Made by a program: the position numbers and the translations under genes. From an uncultured beta proteobacterium (GTDB lineage Bacteria > Pseudomonadota > Gammaproteobacteria > Burkholderiales > Burkholderiaceae), in NCBI GenBank assembly GCA_903944255.1, contig CAJARE010000240.1, positions 1 through 20,635 on the forward strand: 20,635 bases of DNA. The letters run 5' to 3'. A model generated the notes under the pieces. It searched no databases. It was not told the origin of the DNA and saw only the letters and a program-made list of their open reading frames with translations. This document shows, piece after piece, positions 13,862-20,635 of this stretch (within the stretch, counting starts at the first letter, position 1; each line of letters begins with the position of its first letter).

Positions 13862-16138
13862 TTAGCGACGAGCAGGGCGCCAACGCTTTAGTAAGAGCGC
13901 ATTACTGAGAACACAGAAGCTAGATAGTGCCATAGCGCTTCCTGCGAGCATTGGAGAGAGAAACCCTAGTGCTGCTAATGGAATACCAGTTGTATTGAAT
14001 GCGAAAGCCCAAAATAAATTTTGTCTAATTTTGTTCCAAGTTTTTTTAGAAATATCAATCGCATCCGCAACTAGCGTTGGATCTCCCCTCATTAAAGTAA
14101 TTCCAGCTGCTTGCATCGCTACATCAGTTCCAGTTGACATCGCCATGCCGACATCAGCAGCAGCAAGTGCTGGGGCATCATTGACACCATCACCAACCAT
14201 GGCAACCCAATGCCTTTGCTGATTAGCGCCAGGGGATTGGAGTTTGCGAATGATCTGAGCTTTATCGCCAGGCATGATTTGTGCAAATACTTCATCAACA
14301 CCAAGCAGCTTACCAACGCGTGACGCTGCCGCTTGGTTATCTCCGGAAATCATGACAGTGCGAATGTGTAATGTGTGAAGAGCATCAATCGCTTCTATAG
14401 CATTGCTCTTGAGCTCATCTCCAAAACCAATTACTGCGATTGGAGATGGCGAGGGTTCAATTCGCATCAAAACAGAAACGGTTTGACCTGCTTCAAGACA
14501 GGTTTTTGCTTTTTCTAAGATTGCTGAGATATCGGGGCTAGCCTCTAAAGAAGCAATACTCTGGAGACATAAAGTTTGATTGGCCCACAGCCCTGAAGTG
14601 GGTTTACCTTCAATACCAATACCTGCTAGTGCTTTACTAGCAGAAGGAGGAATGGGCGAGATGTGTTGATTTTTTACGGCATCTAATAGCGCCTTTGCTA
14701 ATGGATGCTCACTTCCCAATTGCAAACCAGCAGCACTTGCCAAAATTTCATTGGGATTGGTGCTGGAATCAAAGGGTAAGAGAGTCAGGAGCCTAGGCTT
14801 GCCAATAGTAAGGGTGCCAGTCTTATCAAATGCAACAATATTCAGACGGTGGGCTTGTTCAAGAACCTGTGGGTCCTTAATTAAGATGCCAAAGCGCGCT
14901 GCTATGCCTGTCCCAGACATGATAGCTGCAGGTGTAGCTAATCCAAGCGCACAAGGGCAAGCAATAACCAATACTGAAACAGCTCTCAATATAGCGATGG
15001 AGGCAGAGTCTAAATATATCCAATTGGCTATTCCAGTGATGATGGCAATGACGATGACGCTTGGTACAAAAATAGCGCTCACCTGGTCAACTAATTTTTG
15101 GATTGGCGCCTTCTGAGTTTGTGCATCTTCTACTAAAGAGATGATTTTTGAGAGAACACTCTCAATCCCCACTGCTTGTGCTTGGACTACCAAAACACCT
15201 TCGCCATTTAAAGCCCCACCAATCACTAGATTGTTAACCTGCTTCTTTACGGGCTCACTCTCCCCAGTGAGAAGGGATTCATCTACATGGCTTTTGCCAA
15301 GCAGAATCAGACCGTCAACCGGAATACGCTCGCCAGGCAAAACCAACACACGATCTTTTGGAAATACTTGCTCTAGAGGAAGATCACGATATTGATCAAG
15401 CAGAGATCCCTTAGCGATCATGATTTGAGGATCTAGAACTTTGGCATGTTCTGGCCATAGCTTTTGAAGTGCTCGAATAGCTTCACTAGTTTGCTGCTTT
15501 GCTCTGGCCTCAAGCCATTTTCCTAATAGCACCATACAAATGATGACAGCAGAGCCCTCAAAATAGAGCTCGTGATGCTCATGCGGAGAACTCAGCATTT
15601 GATAAATACTCAGACCATAGGCTGCACTAGTACCAAGTGCTACCAATAAATCCATATTGCCAACGCCTGACATTAAGGATTTAAAACCTGCTCTATAAAA
15701 ACGCCATCCCAAAAAGAATTGCACGGGAGTTGCAAGTAACAATTGCCATTTTGGTGAAAGCGCCCAATGAACTCCAAAGGGCATCAAGAACATCGGTAAA
15801 AAGAGTGGGGCAGATAAGGCAAAACCCAATAAAACACGACCTAAACCATCTGAACCCCAAAAACTTTTATTCGAGGAGATGGCTGGGACGCTATGGGGAT
15901 TAGTTAATTTGGCTTCATACCCCGTTTTTTGCACCTGTGCGATGACCTCTTCAATCCGTGTCTTAGCCCCTACTTTTAGACGAATTCTGGCTTGTTCAGT
16001 CGCCAAATTAACGGTTGCAGCTTCAATCCCAGGCACCTTATCAAGCGCCTTCTCGACCCGACCTACGCAGGAGGCGCAGGTCATTCCACCAATATCTAAA
16101 GTAAATAGTTCAGAATTTGTGTCTTTTGACGTGCTCAT
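13862..16138 (-). CDS. copA: Copper-translocating P-type ATPase (P1B-1, CopA-like)
   Basis: The protein has 758 residues and exports Cu+ across the inner membrane. There is one N-terminal heavy-metal domain (GMTCASC, C21 and C24). P-type motifs are complete: TGES at 291-294 (actuator), CPC at 394-396 (membrane metal site), DKTGT at 438-442 (phosphorylated Asp), SEHPL with H478-P479 and GDGVND at 649-654. The last helix has M736 and S739-S740 (MxxSS), the Cu+ pattern. In helix 7 the usual YN pair is F714-N715. The ATG at 16138 has no Shine-Dalgarno but a good promoter just upstream. It is divergent from the copZ-type gene. Confidence 0.95.
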   Translation of the reverse strand: MSTSKDTNSELFTLDIGGMTCASCVGRVEKALDKVPGIEAATVNLATEQARIRLKVGAKTRIEEVIAQVQKTGYEAKLTNPHSVPAISSNKSFWGSDGLGRVLLGFALSAPLFLPMFLMPFGVHWALSPKWQLLLATPVQFFLGWRFYRAGFKSLMSGVGNMDLLVALGTSAAYGLSIYQMLSSPHEHHELYFEGSAVIICMVLLGKWLEARAKQQTSEAIRALQKLWPEHAKVLDPQIMIAKGSLLDQYRDLPLEQVFPKDRVLVLPGERIPVDGLILLGKSHVDESLLTGESEPVKKQVNNLVIGGALNGEGVLVVQAQAVGIESVLSKIISLVEDAQTQKAPIQKLVDQVSAIFVPSVIVIAIITGIANWIYLDSASIAILRAVSVLVIACPCALGLATPAAIMSGTGIAARFGILIKDPQVLEQAHRLNIVAFDKTGTLTIGKPRLLTLLPFDSSTNPNEILASAAGLQLGSEHPLAKALLDAVKNQHISPIPPSASKALAGIGIEGKPTSGLWANQTLCLQSIASLEASPDISAILEKAKTCLEAGQTVSVLMRIEPSPSPIAVIGFGDELKSNAIEAIDALHTLHIRTVMISGDNQAAASRVGKLLGVDEVFAQIMPGDKAQIIRKLQSPGANQQRHWVAMVGDGVNDAPALAAADVGMAMSTGTDVAMQAAGITLMRGDPTLVADAIDISKKTWNKIRQNLFWAFAFNTTGIPLAALGFLSPMLAGSAMALSSFCVLSNALLLKRWRPARR

Positions 16139-16155
16139 ATAGAAGATAATCTACT
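16126..16155 (+). promoter_or_regulatory. Possible promoter for the copZ-type gene
   Basis: TTGACG (16126-16131) and TCTACT (16150-16155) are separated by 18 bases, with 5 and 4 consensus matches. The -35 box lies inside the start of copA and the -10 overlaps the copA promoter. Support is weak. Confidence 0.22.
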
Positions 16156-16174
16156 TCATACCAAGCAATATCAA
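16146..16174 (-). promoter_or_regulatory. copA: Putative sigma-70 promoter of copA
   Basis: On the minus strand TTGATA (16174-16169, 5 of 6 matches) and GATTAT (16151-16146, 4 of 6) are 17 bases apart. Only 7 bases separate the -10 box from the ATG, so the transcript would be leaderless or nearly so. That agrees with the lack of a Shine-Dalgarno. I see no CueR-type dyad in the spacer. Confidence 0.4.
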
Positions 16175-16189
16175 TATGAGGGGGTTGCG

Positions 16190-16384
16190 ATGTTGAGTCT
16201 AAAAGTGACCGGAATGACTTGTGGAGGCTGCATTAATGCCGTCACTAGGGCCATTCAATCCCAGGACCCCCAAGCCAAGGTCCAAGCCGATTTGGCTACC
16301 CAGACGGTGAGTTTGGAGACTTCCCTATCAAAAGCACAGGCTAGCGAGCTCATAAAAGATGCAGGGTTTCCAGTATTAATTTGA
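16190..16384 (+). CDS. copZ: Small heavy-metal-associated (CopZ-like) copper chaperone
   Basis: The protein has 64 residues, one complete HMA domain. The Cu-binding motif GMTCGGC has C11 and C14, followed by a helix, DLATQTVSLET strand and a final helix ending DAGFPVLI, as in the family. It is expected to carry Cu+ in the cytoplasm and hand it to CopA. It is divergent from copA with 51 bases between start codons. A GAGGGGG run lies before the ATG. Confidence 0.88.
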   Translation: MLSLKVTGMTCGGCINAVTRAIQSQDPQAKVQADLATQTVSLETSLSKAQASELIKDAGFPVLI

Positions 16385-16529
16385 AACTCACAATTTAAGG
16401 GCTGCTTAATCCCCTATAAGCAAATTTTCCTTTGTGCGGTTAATCTACCCACTAATTAAATATATGCAATAAATATAAAAAATTACTTTATGTATCCCAT
16501 TTTAGGGAGCGGTTTCTTAGGAGAAAGTT
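16385..16529 (+). promoter_or_regulatory. AT-rich intergenic region upstream of apbC
   Basis: These 145 bases carry no gene. The middle (about 16455-16490) is very A/T-rich. A weak promoter candidate is TTGTGC (16432-16437), 18 bases, TTAAAT (16456-16461). I see no strong terminator after copZ. AGGAG at 16519-16523 serves the GTG start of apbC. Confidence 0.25.
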
Positions 16530-17618
16530 GTGGCAGTTACTATTGAAGCAGTTCAAGCGGTGTTAAAAAACTTAGTTGATCCCAATACGCACATCGATTA
16601 TGTAACGGCTAAAAACGTTAAAAATTTACGGGTTGAGGATGGCGATATTTCTGTGGATATTGTTTTAGCTTATCCAGCTAAGAGTCAATTTGATATTGTT
16701 CGTAAATCATTGATTAATGCATTGCGGGAGTTACCGGGCGTTAAAAATGTAAGCGTGAACGTGAGCAGCCAAATCGTTGCTCATGCCGTACAACGCGGTG
16801 TAAAACTATTGCCCAGCGTTAAAAATATTATTGCTGTAGCGAGTGGCAAAGGGGGGGTTGGTAAATCAACTACCGCCGTCAATTTGGCCTTAGCTCTTGC
16901 AGCTGAAGGTGCCCAGGTTGGGATTCTTGACGCTGACATCTATGGGCCTAGTCAACCAATGATGTTAGGTATTACTGGTAGACCTGAATCAATTGAAGAA
17001 AATACTATCGAGCCCATGGAAGGACATGGATTACAAGCAAGCTCTATTGGATTTTTGATTGAAGAAGATGCGCCGATGGTTTGGCGTGGACCAATGGTGA
17101 CATCGGCTTTAGAGCAGTTACTTCGTCAAACTCGTTGGCGGGACTTAGATTACTTAATTGTTGATATGCCTCCAGGTACTGGCGATATTCAGTTGACCTT
17201 GGCGCAAAAGGTACCAGTAACGGGCGCGGTCATTGTGACTACTCCTCAAGATATTGCTTTACTTGATGCTCGTAAAGGTTTGAAAATGTTTGAGAAGGTG
17301 GGGGTGCCCATCGTCGGCATTATTGAAAATATGAGTACTTATGTTTGCACGCAATGCGGTCACGAAGAGCATATCTTTGGTACAGGTGGCGGAGAAAAAA
17401 TGTGCAAGGAATATAGCGTCGACTTTTTAGGAGCCTTGCCTTTGAATCTGTCGATTCGTGAGCAGGCTGATGCGGGTCGTCCTACAGTAGTTGCTGATCC
17501 GGATGGAGCAATCAGTGCAATTTATAAAAACATTGCCAGACAAGTCGCCATTCGAGTTGCTAATTTAGCTAAAGATATGAGTAGTAAATTTCCTAACATC
17601 GTAGTTCAAAATACCTGA
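16530..17618 (+). CDS. apbC: Mrp/ApbC/NBP35-type Fe-S cluster carrier P-loop ATPase
   Basis: The protein has 362 residues. The N-terminal DUF59/MIP18-type domain (about 1-90) is followed by a MinD-like ATPase with deviant Walker A GKGGVGKST (106-114), DADIYGPSQP and VDMPPGTGD. The C273-x2-C276 pair (VCTQC) is the bridging cluster site, and a GxGGGEK segment follows. It carries and transfers 4Fe-4S clusters in the cytoplasm. The start is GTG with AGGAG six bases upstream; the next residues AVTIEAVQAVLKNLVDP are family-typical. It is the first gene of a tight run with DUF3305, DUF3306 and a multi-cluster ferredoxin, which fits an Fe-S supply role for that block. Confidence 0.95.
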   Translation: MAVTIEAVQAVLKNLVDPNTHIDYVTAKNVKNLRVEDGDISVDIVLAYPAKSQFDIVRKSLINALRELPGVKNVSVNVSSQIVAHAVQRGVKLLPSVKNIIAVASGKGGVGKSTTAVNLALALAAEGAQVGILDADIYGPSQPMMLGITGRPESIEENTIEPMEGHGLQASSIGFLIEEDAPMVWRGPMVTSALEQLLRQTRWRDLDYLIVDMPPGTGDIQLTLAQKVPVTGAVIVTTPQDIALLDARKGLKMFEKVGVPIVGIIENMSTYVCTQCGHEEHIFGTGGGEKMCKEYSVDFLGALPLNLSIREQADAGRPTVVADPDGAISAIYKNIARQVAIRVANLAKDMSSKFPNIVVQNT

Positions 17619-17624
17619 GGACTT

Positions 17625-18164
17625 ATGCGCTTTGCAGTATTGATGCGTAAGCAAAACATCGATAACCCATGGATTTCATATCGATGGGCTCCTCAAGAGG
17701 TATTGCCTGATTTTGGGCAATATGACTCTCAAAAACAGCCAAGCAAGCCCATCTGTGGTCAATTCTTAGGCCGTGATGATGGTGGTGAATCGTGGTTGTT
17801 TACTGGTTTTGAGCTGAATCTCTTTCCTGATGAGGCTGAGGGCTACTATCTCAACGTATCTGCAACTACACCTAGCTGGTTTGTAATGTGGCGTCTAGAA
17901 GAAGATATTGATCGGTATATTGATGAGCAATCCTTAGCACTGGCAAAAACAGAATCAACATGTGCAGTGCCTCATCGGATCTGTGTCAGCTATAACGAAG
18001 CAGCACGTCTATTAGATGGTGGTGAGTCCGTAGATTTAGTTCTCATGAGCGAGGAACATGCTTCTTGGTTACAAGAGTATGTCAATGATAACTATCGGCC
18101 TGAGCCCAAAAAGCGGCACAAGCCAGCATCATTCAAGGGCGCAAATCGCCCAGCGGAGGAATGA
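17625..18164 (+). CDS. DUF3305 family protein
   Basis: The protein has 179 residues, soluble, with no signal or membrane segment. RWAPQEVLPDFG near the N-terminus, LFTGFELNLFPDEAEGYYLNV and PSWFVMWRLEED in the middle, and VCVSYNEAARLLDGGE-like text (ICVSYNEAARLLDGGES) match DUF3305. GAGG overlaps the apbC stop region 4 bases before the ATG. The family is known mainly from formate dehydrogenase neighbourhoods; its biochemical role is not established. Confidence 0.88.
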   Translation: MRFAVLMRKQNIDNPWISYRWAPQEVLPDFGQYDSQKQPSKPICGQFLGRDDGGESWLFTGFELNLFPDEAEGYYLNVSATTPSWFVMWRLEEDIDRYIDEQSLALAKTESTCAVPHRICVSYNEAARLLDGGESVDLVLMSEEHASWLQEYVNDNYRPEPKKRHKPASFKGANRPAEE

Positions 18165-18730
18165 TGGCAGATAGTTTTTTAAGTCGTTGGTCTAAGCGTA
18201 AAACTGGACAGCTAGATGAGCCAGAAGAGCAGCCTAAAGAAGTTGCTCAGACTCCCGATCCCATTCCGCCTAAGGTAGAAGCTCCGCCACCTGCAACTCT
18301 AGAGGATGTTCAGAAAATCGATCGATTTGATCCAGATTTTTCTGCCTTTATGAAGCCAGATGTTGATCCTGCAGTTCAGCAAGCCGCTCTGAAGAAGATG
18401 TTTACTGATCCCCATTTCAATGTGATGGACGGCTTAGATATCTATATAGATGACTACTCCAAGCCTGATCCCTTGCCTCCAGGTATGCTAGAAAGAATGG
18501 TTCAGAGCGATATGCTCAACCTGTTTCGTAAACCTGAAGCTGATTCAACTGCTGGTGAAAAGCAGTCAGCGGAAGAAGAGGCCTTATCCAAGTCCAATGA
18601 TCCGCTTTTAGAAGCCCAGGGCGAAACTGATTTAACATCCACAGATTCAACAGCGCAGGCTAAACCTGCTAACTTGGATGAAGTATCGATAGAACCTACC
18701 CAGAAAAAAACCAAAGAAGATAGTGCATGA
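18164..18730 (+). CDS. DUF3306 family protein
   Basis: The protein has 188 residues. I start at the second of two adjacent ATGs (18164, not 18161) because GGAGG at 18155-18159 is then 4 bases away rather than 1, and the protein begins MADSFLSRWSKRK as is usual for the family. A Pro/Glu-rich linker follows (about 15-45), then the conserved core FDPDFSAFMKPDVDPAVQQ, ALKKMFTDPHFNVMDGLDIYIDDYS and MLERM. The C-terminal third is low-complexity and acidic. It overlaps both neighbours by a few bases, so the operon is translationally coupled. Function is not established. Confidence 0.88.
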   Translation: MADSFLSRWSKRKTGQLDEPEEQPKEVAQTPDPIPPKVEAPPPATLEDVQKIDRFDPDFSAFMKPDVDPAVQQAALKKMFTDPHFNVMDGLDIYIDDYSKPDPLPPGMLERMVQSDMLNLFRKPEADSTAGEKQSAEEEALSKSNDPLLEAQGETDLTSTDSTAQAKPANLDEVSIEPTQKKTKEDSA

Positions 18731-20635
18731 GTCAAAAACTAGTTTGTAACTGTAATGGCACTATGCCTTTAGATGCTAAGGCGCTTGGCGTCCCGGTGCA
18801 TCGATCTTTGTGTAGACAAGAGGTTGGCTCTTTTTTAAAGGCGCTAGATGGGTCTGATTCATTGGTGGTCGCCTGCACCCAAGAGGGTGCTTTATTTAAT
18901 GAGTTAGCAGAGCAGTCACAAAAGCCGTTAGTGGCGCCCCTGCGTTTTGTCAATATTCGTGAAGTGGCGGGTTGGACTCAAGAAGCTAAAGCATCAGGAC
19001 CGAAGATTGCCGCTTTACTTGCTTTAGCTGATATGCCTGAAGCTGAGCCTGTCCCAGTGGTGAATTATGAAAGTCAAGGCAGGATCTTCATTATTGGTGC
19101 GGGATCTGTAGCATTGCCGTGGGCAGAAAAACTGAGCGGGTCATTAGATGTTTCTGTCTTGTGTACTGAGCCTGGTGATTTACCGCTGGCACGAAACTAC
19201 CCCATTTATACCGGTGTGGTGACTAAGCTAGACGGCTTCCTCGGCAAGTTCTCAGTTGACTGGGATCTGCAAAATCCGATTGATCCAGAAATGTGCACGC
19301 GTTGCGGCGCTTGCGTTGAAGTTTGCCCTGAGAATGCAATTGATCTTTCCTTTCAGATTGATTTGACTAAATGTAAATCACATCGTGATTGCGTTAGTGC
19401 GTGCGCAAGTATTGGCGCAATTTCTTTTGATCGAGCCGACCGAAAACGTAACTCCGAATTTGATTTGATTTTAGATTTGCGTGAAGACCCAAAAATGCGG
19501 ATGAGTCAAACGCCTCAGGGATATTTTGCTCCAGGCAAGGATCCCTTAGAACAAGCATTGGTGGTCAATCAATTGTTAGAGATGGTAGGTGAATTTGAGA
19601 AGCCTAAATATTTTGTCTACAACGAAAAAATTTGCGCCCATGGCCGTAATGGCAAAGTAGGGTGCAATGCTTGCATTGATGTCTGCTCGACTGGAGCCAT
19701 TAGCTCTCTCTTCAAAAATGGCCAAGGTAGCGTTGAAGTTAATCCCAATCTTTGCATGGGTTGTGGAGCATGCTCTACGGCTTGCCCATCGGGTGCGATG
19801 CGCTATAACTACCCTAGCGTGCCCCATCAAGCTAAAGAGTTAAAAACAATTGCCTCAGTCTTTACTGCTGAAGCTAAGAAAATCAATCAAGTTGCTGCAC
19901 CGAGTCTGCTTTTACATACTTTGAAAGAGGGCACCCGCATGATTGATGGCTTGGGCCGCTCCGCACATGTGGCACCGAAACAGTTTGAAGGCTTGCCGTC
20001 ATTTGCCATTCCTTATGGCATCGAGCATATTGCTTCTACTGGTTTGGATTTATGGCTTGGTGCTCTTACTTATGGGTTTGGTGAAGTAGTCTTGCTTTTA
20101 AGTGGCGAAGAGGATCCAGCTTATCGGGCAACCCTTGAAGAGCAGGCCAGGCTTGCCAACGCTATCTTGGGGGCTTACGGTTTTGAAGAAAGAATTCATT
20201 TAATTGCTGCCCAATCAGCCGATGATTTACAAACGGTATCCAAGGCGATGTCTGCACTTCGTCAGCGCGGTGCCCTGAATCCGATTTGTACTCCCGCTAG
20301 TTTTGGTTTATCTACCCAGAAACGGGAGACTGTTGAGGCAGTCCTTGAGCATTTGCAAAAACAAGCTAAGACTGCTTTACCAGAGGCCGGTGTTGCTCTA
20401 CCTCAGCCATCATTATTGGGTGGTCTACTGATTAATAAAGATGCTTGTACTTTATGTATGTCTTGTGTGAGCAGTTGTCCTGAGGGCGCTCTCTTAGATA
20501 ACCCAGATGAACCGATTCTCTCCTTTATTGAAAAGCAGTGCGTTCAATGTGGCATTTGTGTTCAGACTTGTCCCGAGAAAGCCTTGACTCTCAATCCTCG
20601 CTTGCAGACTGTTGAGCAGCGTAAACAAAGAACAA
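18727..20635 (+). CDS. Large poly-4Fe-4S ferredoxin-domain protein (3' end cut by window edge)
   Basis: The frame is open from the ATG at 18727 (overlapping the DUF3306 stop) to the right edge, 636 residues with no stop. After a short CNCNG N-terminus and a degenerate Rossmann-like piece (IFIIGAGSVALPWAEKL) come cysteine groups: C190/193/196/200 (CX2CX2CX3CP), C216/222/226 (three-cysteine, atypical), C303/313/316/320 (CX9CX2CX3C), C343/346/349/353, then a cysteine-poor stretch (about 360-570), and C574/577/580/584 and C605/608/611/615. At least four normal 4Fe-4S sites are likely, with two modified ones. Relatives sit with DUF3305/DUF3306, TorD-type chaperones and formate dehydrogenase subunits. 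It is presumably an electron-transfer or maturation protein; its role is inferred from context. Confidence 0.88.
   Translation, partial: MSQKLVCNCNGTMPLDAKALGVPVHRSLCRQEVGSFLKALDGSDSLVVACTQEGALFNELAEQSQKPLVAPLRFVNIREVAGWTQEAKASGPKIAALLALADMPEAEPVPVVNYESQGRIFIIGAGSVALPWAEKLSGSLDVSVLCTEPGDLPLARNYPIYTGVVTKLDGFLGKFSVDWDLQNPIDPEMCTRCGACVEVCPENAIDLSFQIDLTKCKSHRDCVSACASIGAISFDRADRKRNSEFDLILDLREDPKMRMSQTPQGYFAPGKDPLEQALVVNQLLEMVGEFEKPKYFVYNEKICAHGRNGKVGCNACIDVCSTGAISSLFKNGQGSVEVNPNLCMGCGACSTACPSGAMRYNYPSVPHQAKELKTIASVFTAEAKKINQVAAPSLLLHTLKEGTRMIDGLGRSAHVAPKQFEGLPSFAIPYGIEHIASTGLDLWLGALTYGFGEVVLLLSGEEDPAYRATLEEQARLANAILGAYGFEERIHLIAAQSADDLQTVSKAMSALRQRGALNPICTPASFGLSTQKRETVEAVLEHLQKQAKTALPEAGVALPQPSLLGGLLINKDACTLCMSCVSSCPEGALLDNPDEPILSFIEKQCVQCGICVQTCPEKALTLNPRLQTVEQRKQRT

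Noticed and set aside
13849..13865. Hairpin CTAAA/TTTAG between the DUF3047 and copA stops as a terminator
   Set aside because: The stem is only 5 A/T-rich pairs with a 7-base loop and is expected often by chance in this base composition.
14751..15395. Plus-strand open frames inside copA
   Set aside because: These are antisense to the P-type ATPase core motifs and have the low-complexity look of antisense translation.
1..20635. Mobile elements, CRISPR array, phage or toxin-antitoxin genes
   Set aside because: I saw no transposase, integrase, terminal repeats, spaced palindromic repeats or tRNA-flanked insertion, and gene style and composition look uniform across the window.

Overview
This is a gene-dense stretch of a betaproteobacterial chromosome. 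Gene content and protein style point to the Burkholderiaceae, most likely Polynucleobacter or a close relative: a Bug-type (TTT family) periplasmic binding protein, a QueE with the CX14CX2C cluster motif described for Burkholderia, a SOUL protein, DUF3047 and DUF455 proteins, and an Mrp-DUF3305-DUF3306-ferredoxin block. The genus is an inference from memory of gene content; no rRNA or other marker gene is present. I found no tRNA, rRNA, insertion sequence, phage gene or CRISPR array, and no gene-free gap longer than about 150 bases.

Layout. (1) Positions 1-1835, minus strand: a Bug-type binding protein followed 4 bases later by an N-formylglutamate amidohydrolase family gene that runs off the left edge. 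(2) Positions 1986-7467, plus strand: eight closely spaced genes. These are a DUF455 ferritin-like protein, two tandem paralogous exported (lipo)proteins of unknown function, queE and queD (7-deazaguanine/queuosine synthesis), tadA (tRNA inosine-34), ldcA (murein LD-carboxypeptidase) and an exported SOUL heme-binding protein. (3) Positions 13014-7476, minus strand: a GT39 membrane glycosyltransferase, a flippase-like/LPG-synthase-type membrane protein, a GT9 heptosyltransferase-family protein, a PAP2 phosphatase broken by a one-base frameshift, and rlmJ. The first four look like a lipid-linked envelope glycan module. (4) Position 13062, plus strand: a DUF3047 lipoprotein. (5) Positions 16138-13862, minus strand: a copA-type Cu+ ATPase, divergent from a small copZ-type chaperone at 16190. 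(6) Positions 16530 to the right edge, plus strand: apbC/mrp, DUF3305, DUF3306 and a large poly-4Fe-4S protein cut by the window end. This set is typically found beside formate dehydrogenase genes.

Most of the window is ordinary housekeeping and accessory sequence. The observations most worth checking are the single-base lesion in the PAP2 gene that splits its third catalytic motif, the tandem paralogs with apparently different export signals, the hairpins that abut start codons lacking a Shine-Dalgarno sequence (queE and the flippase-like gene), a possible near-leaderless copA promoter with no visible metal-regulator operator, and the four-gene Fe-S maturation-like block at the right end. 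I see no clear evidence for a wholly new defence or mobile system.
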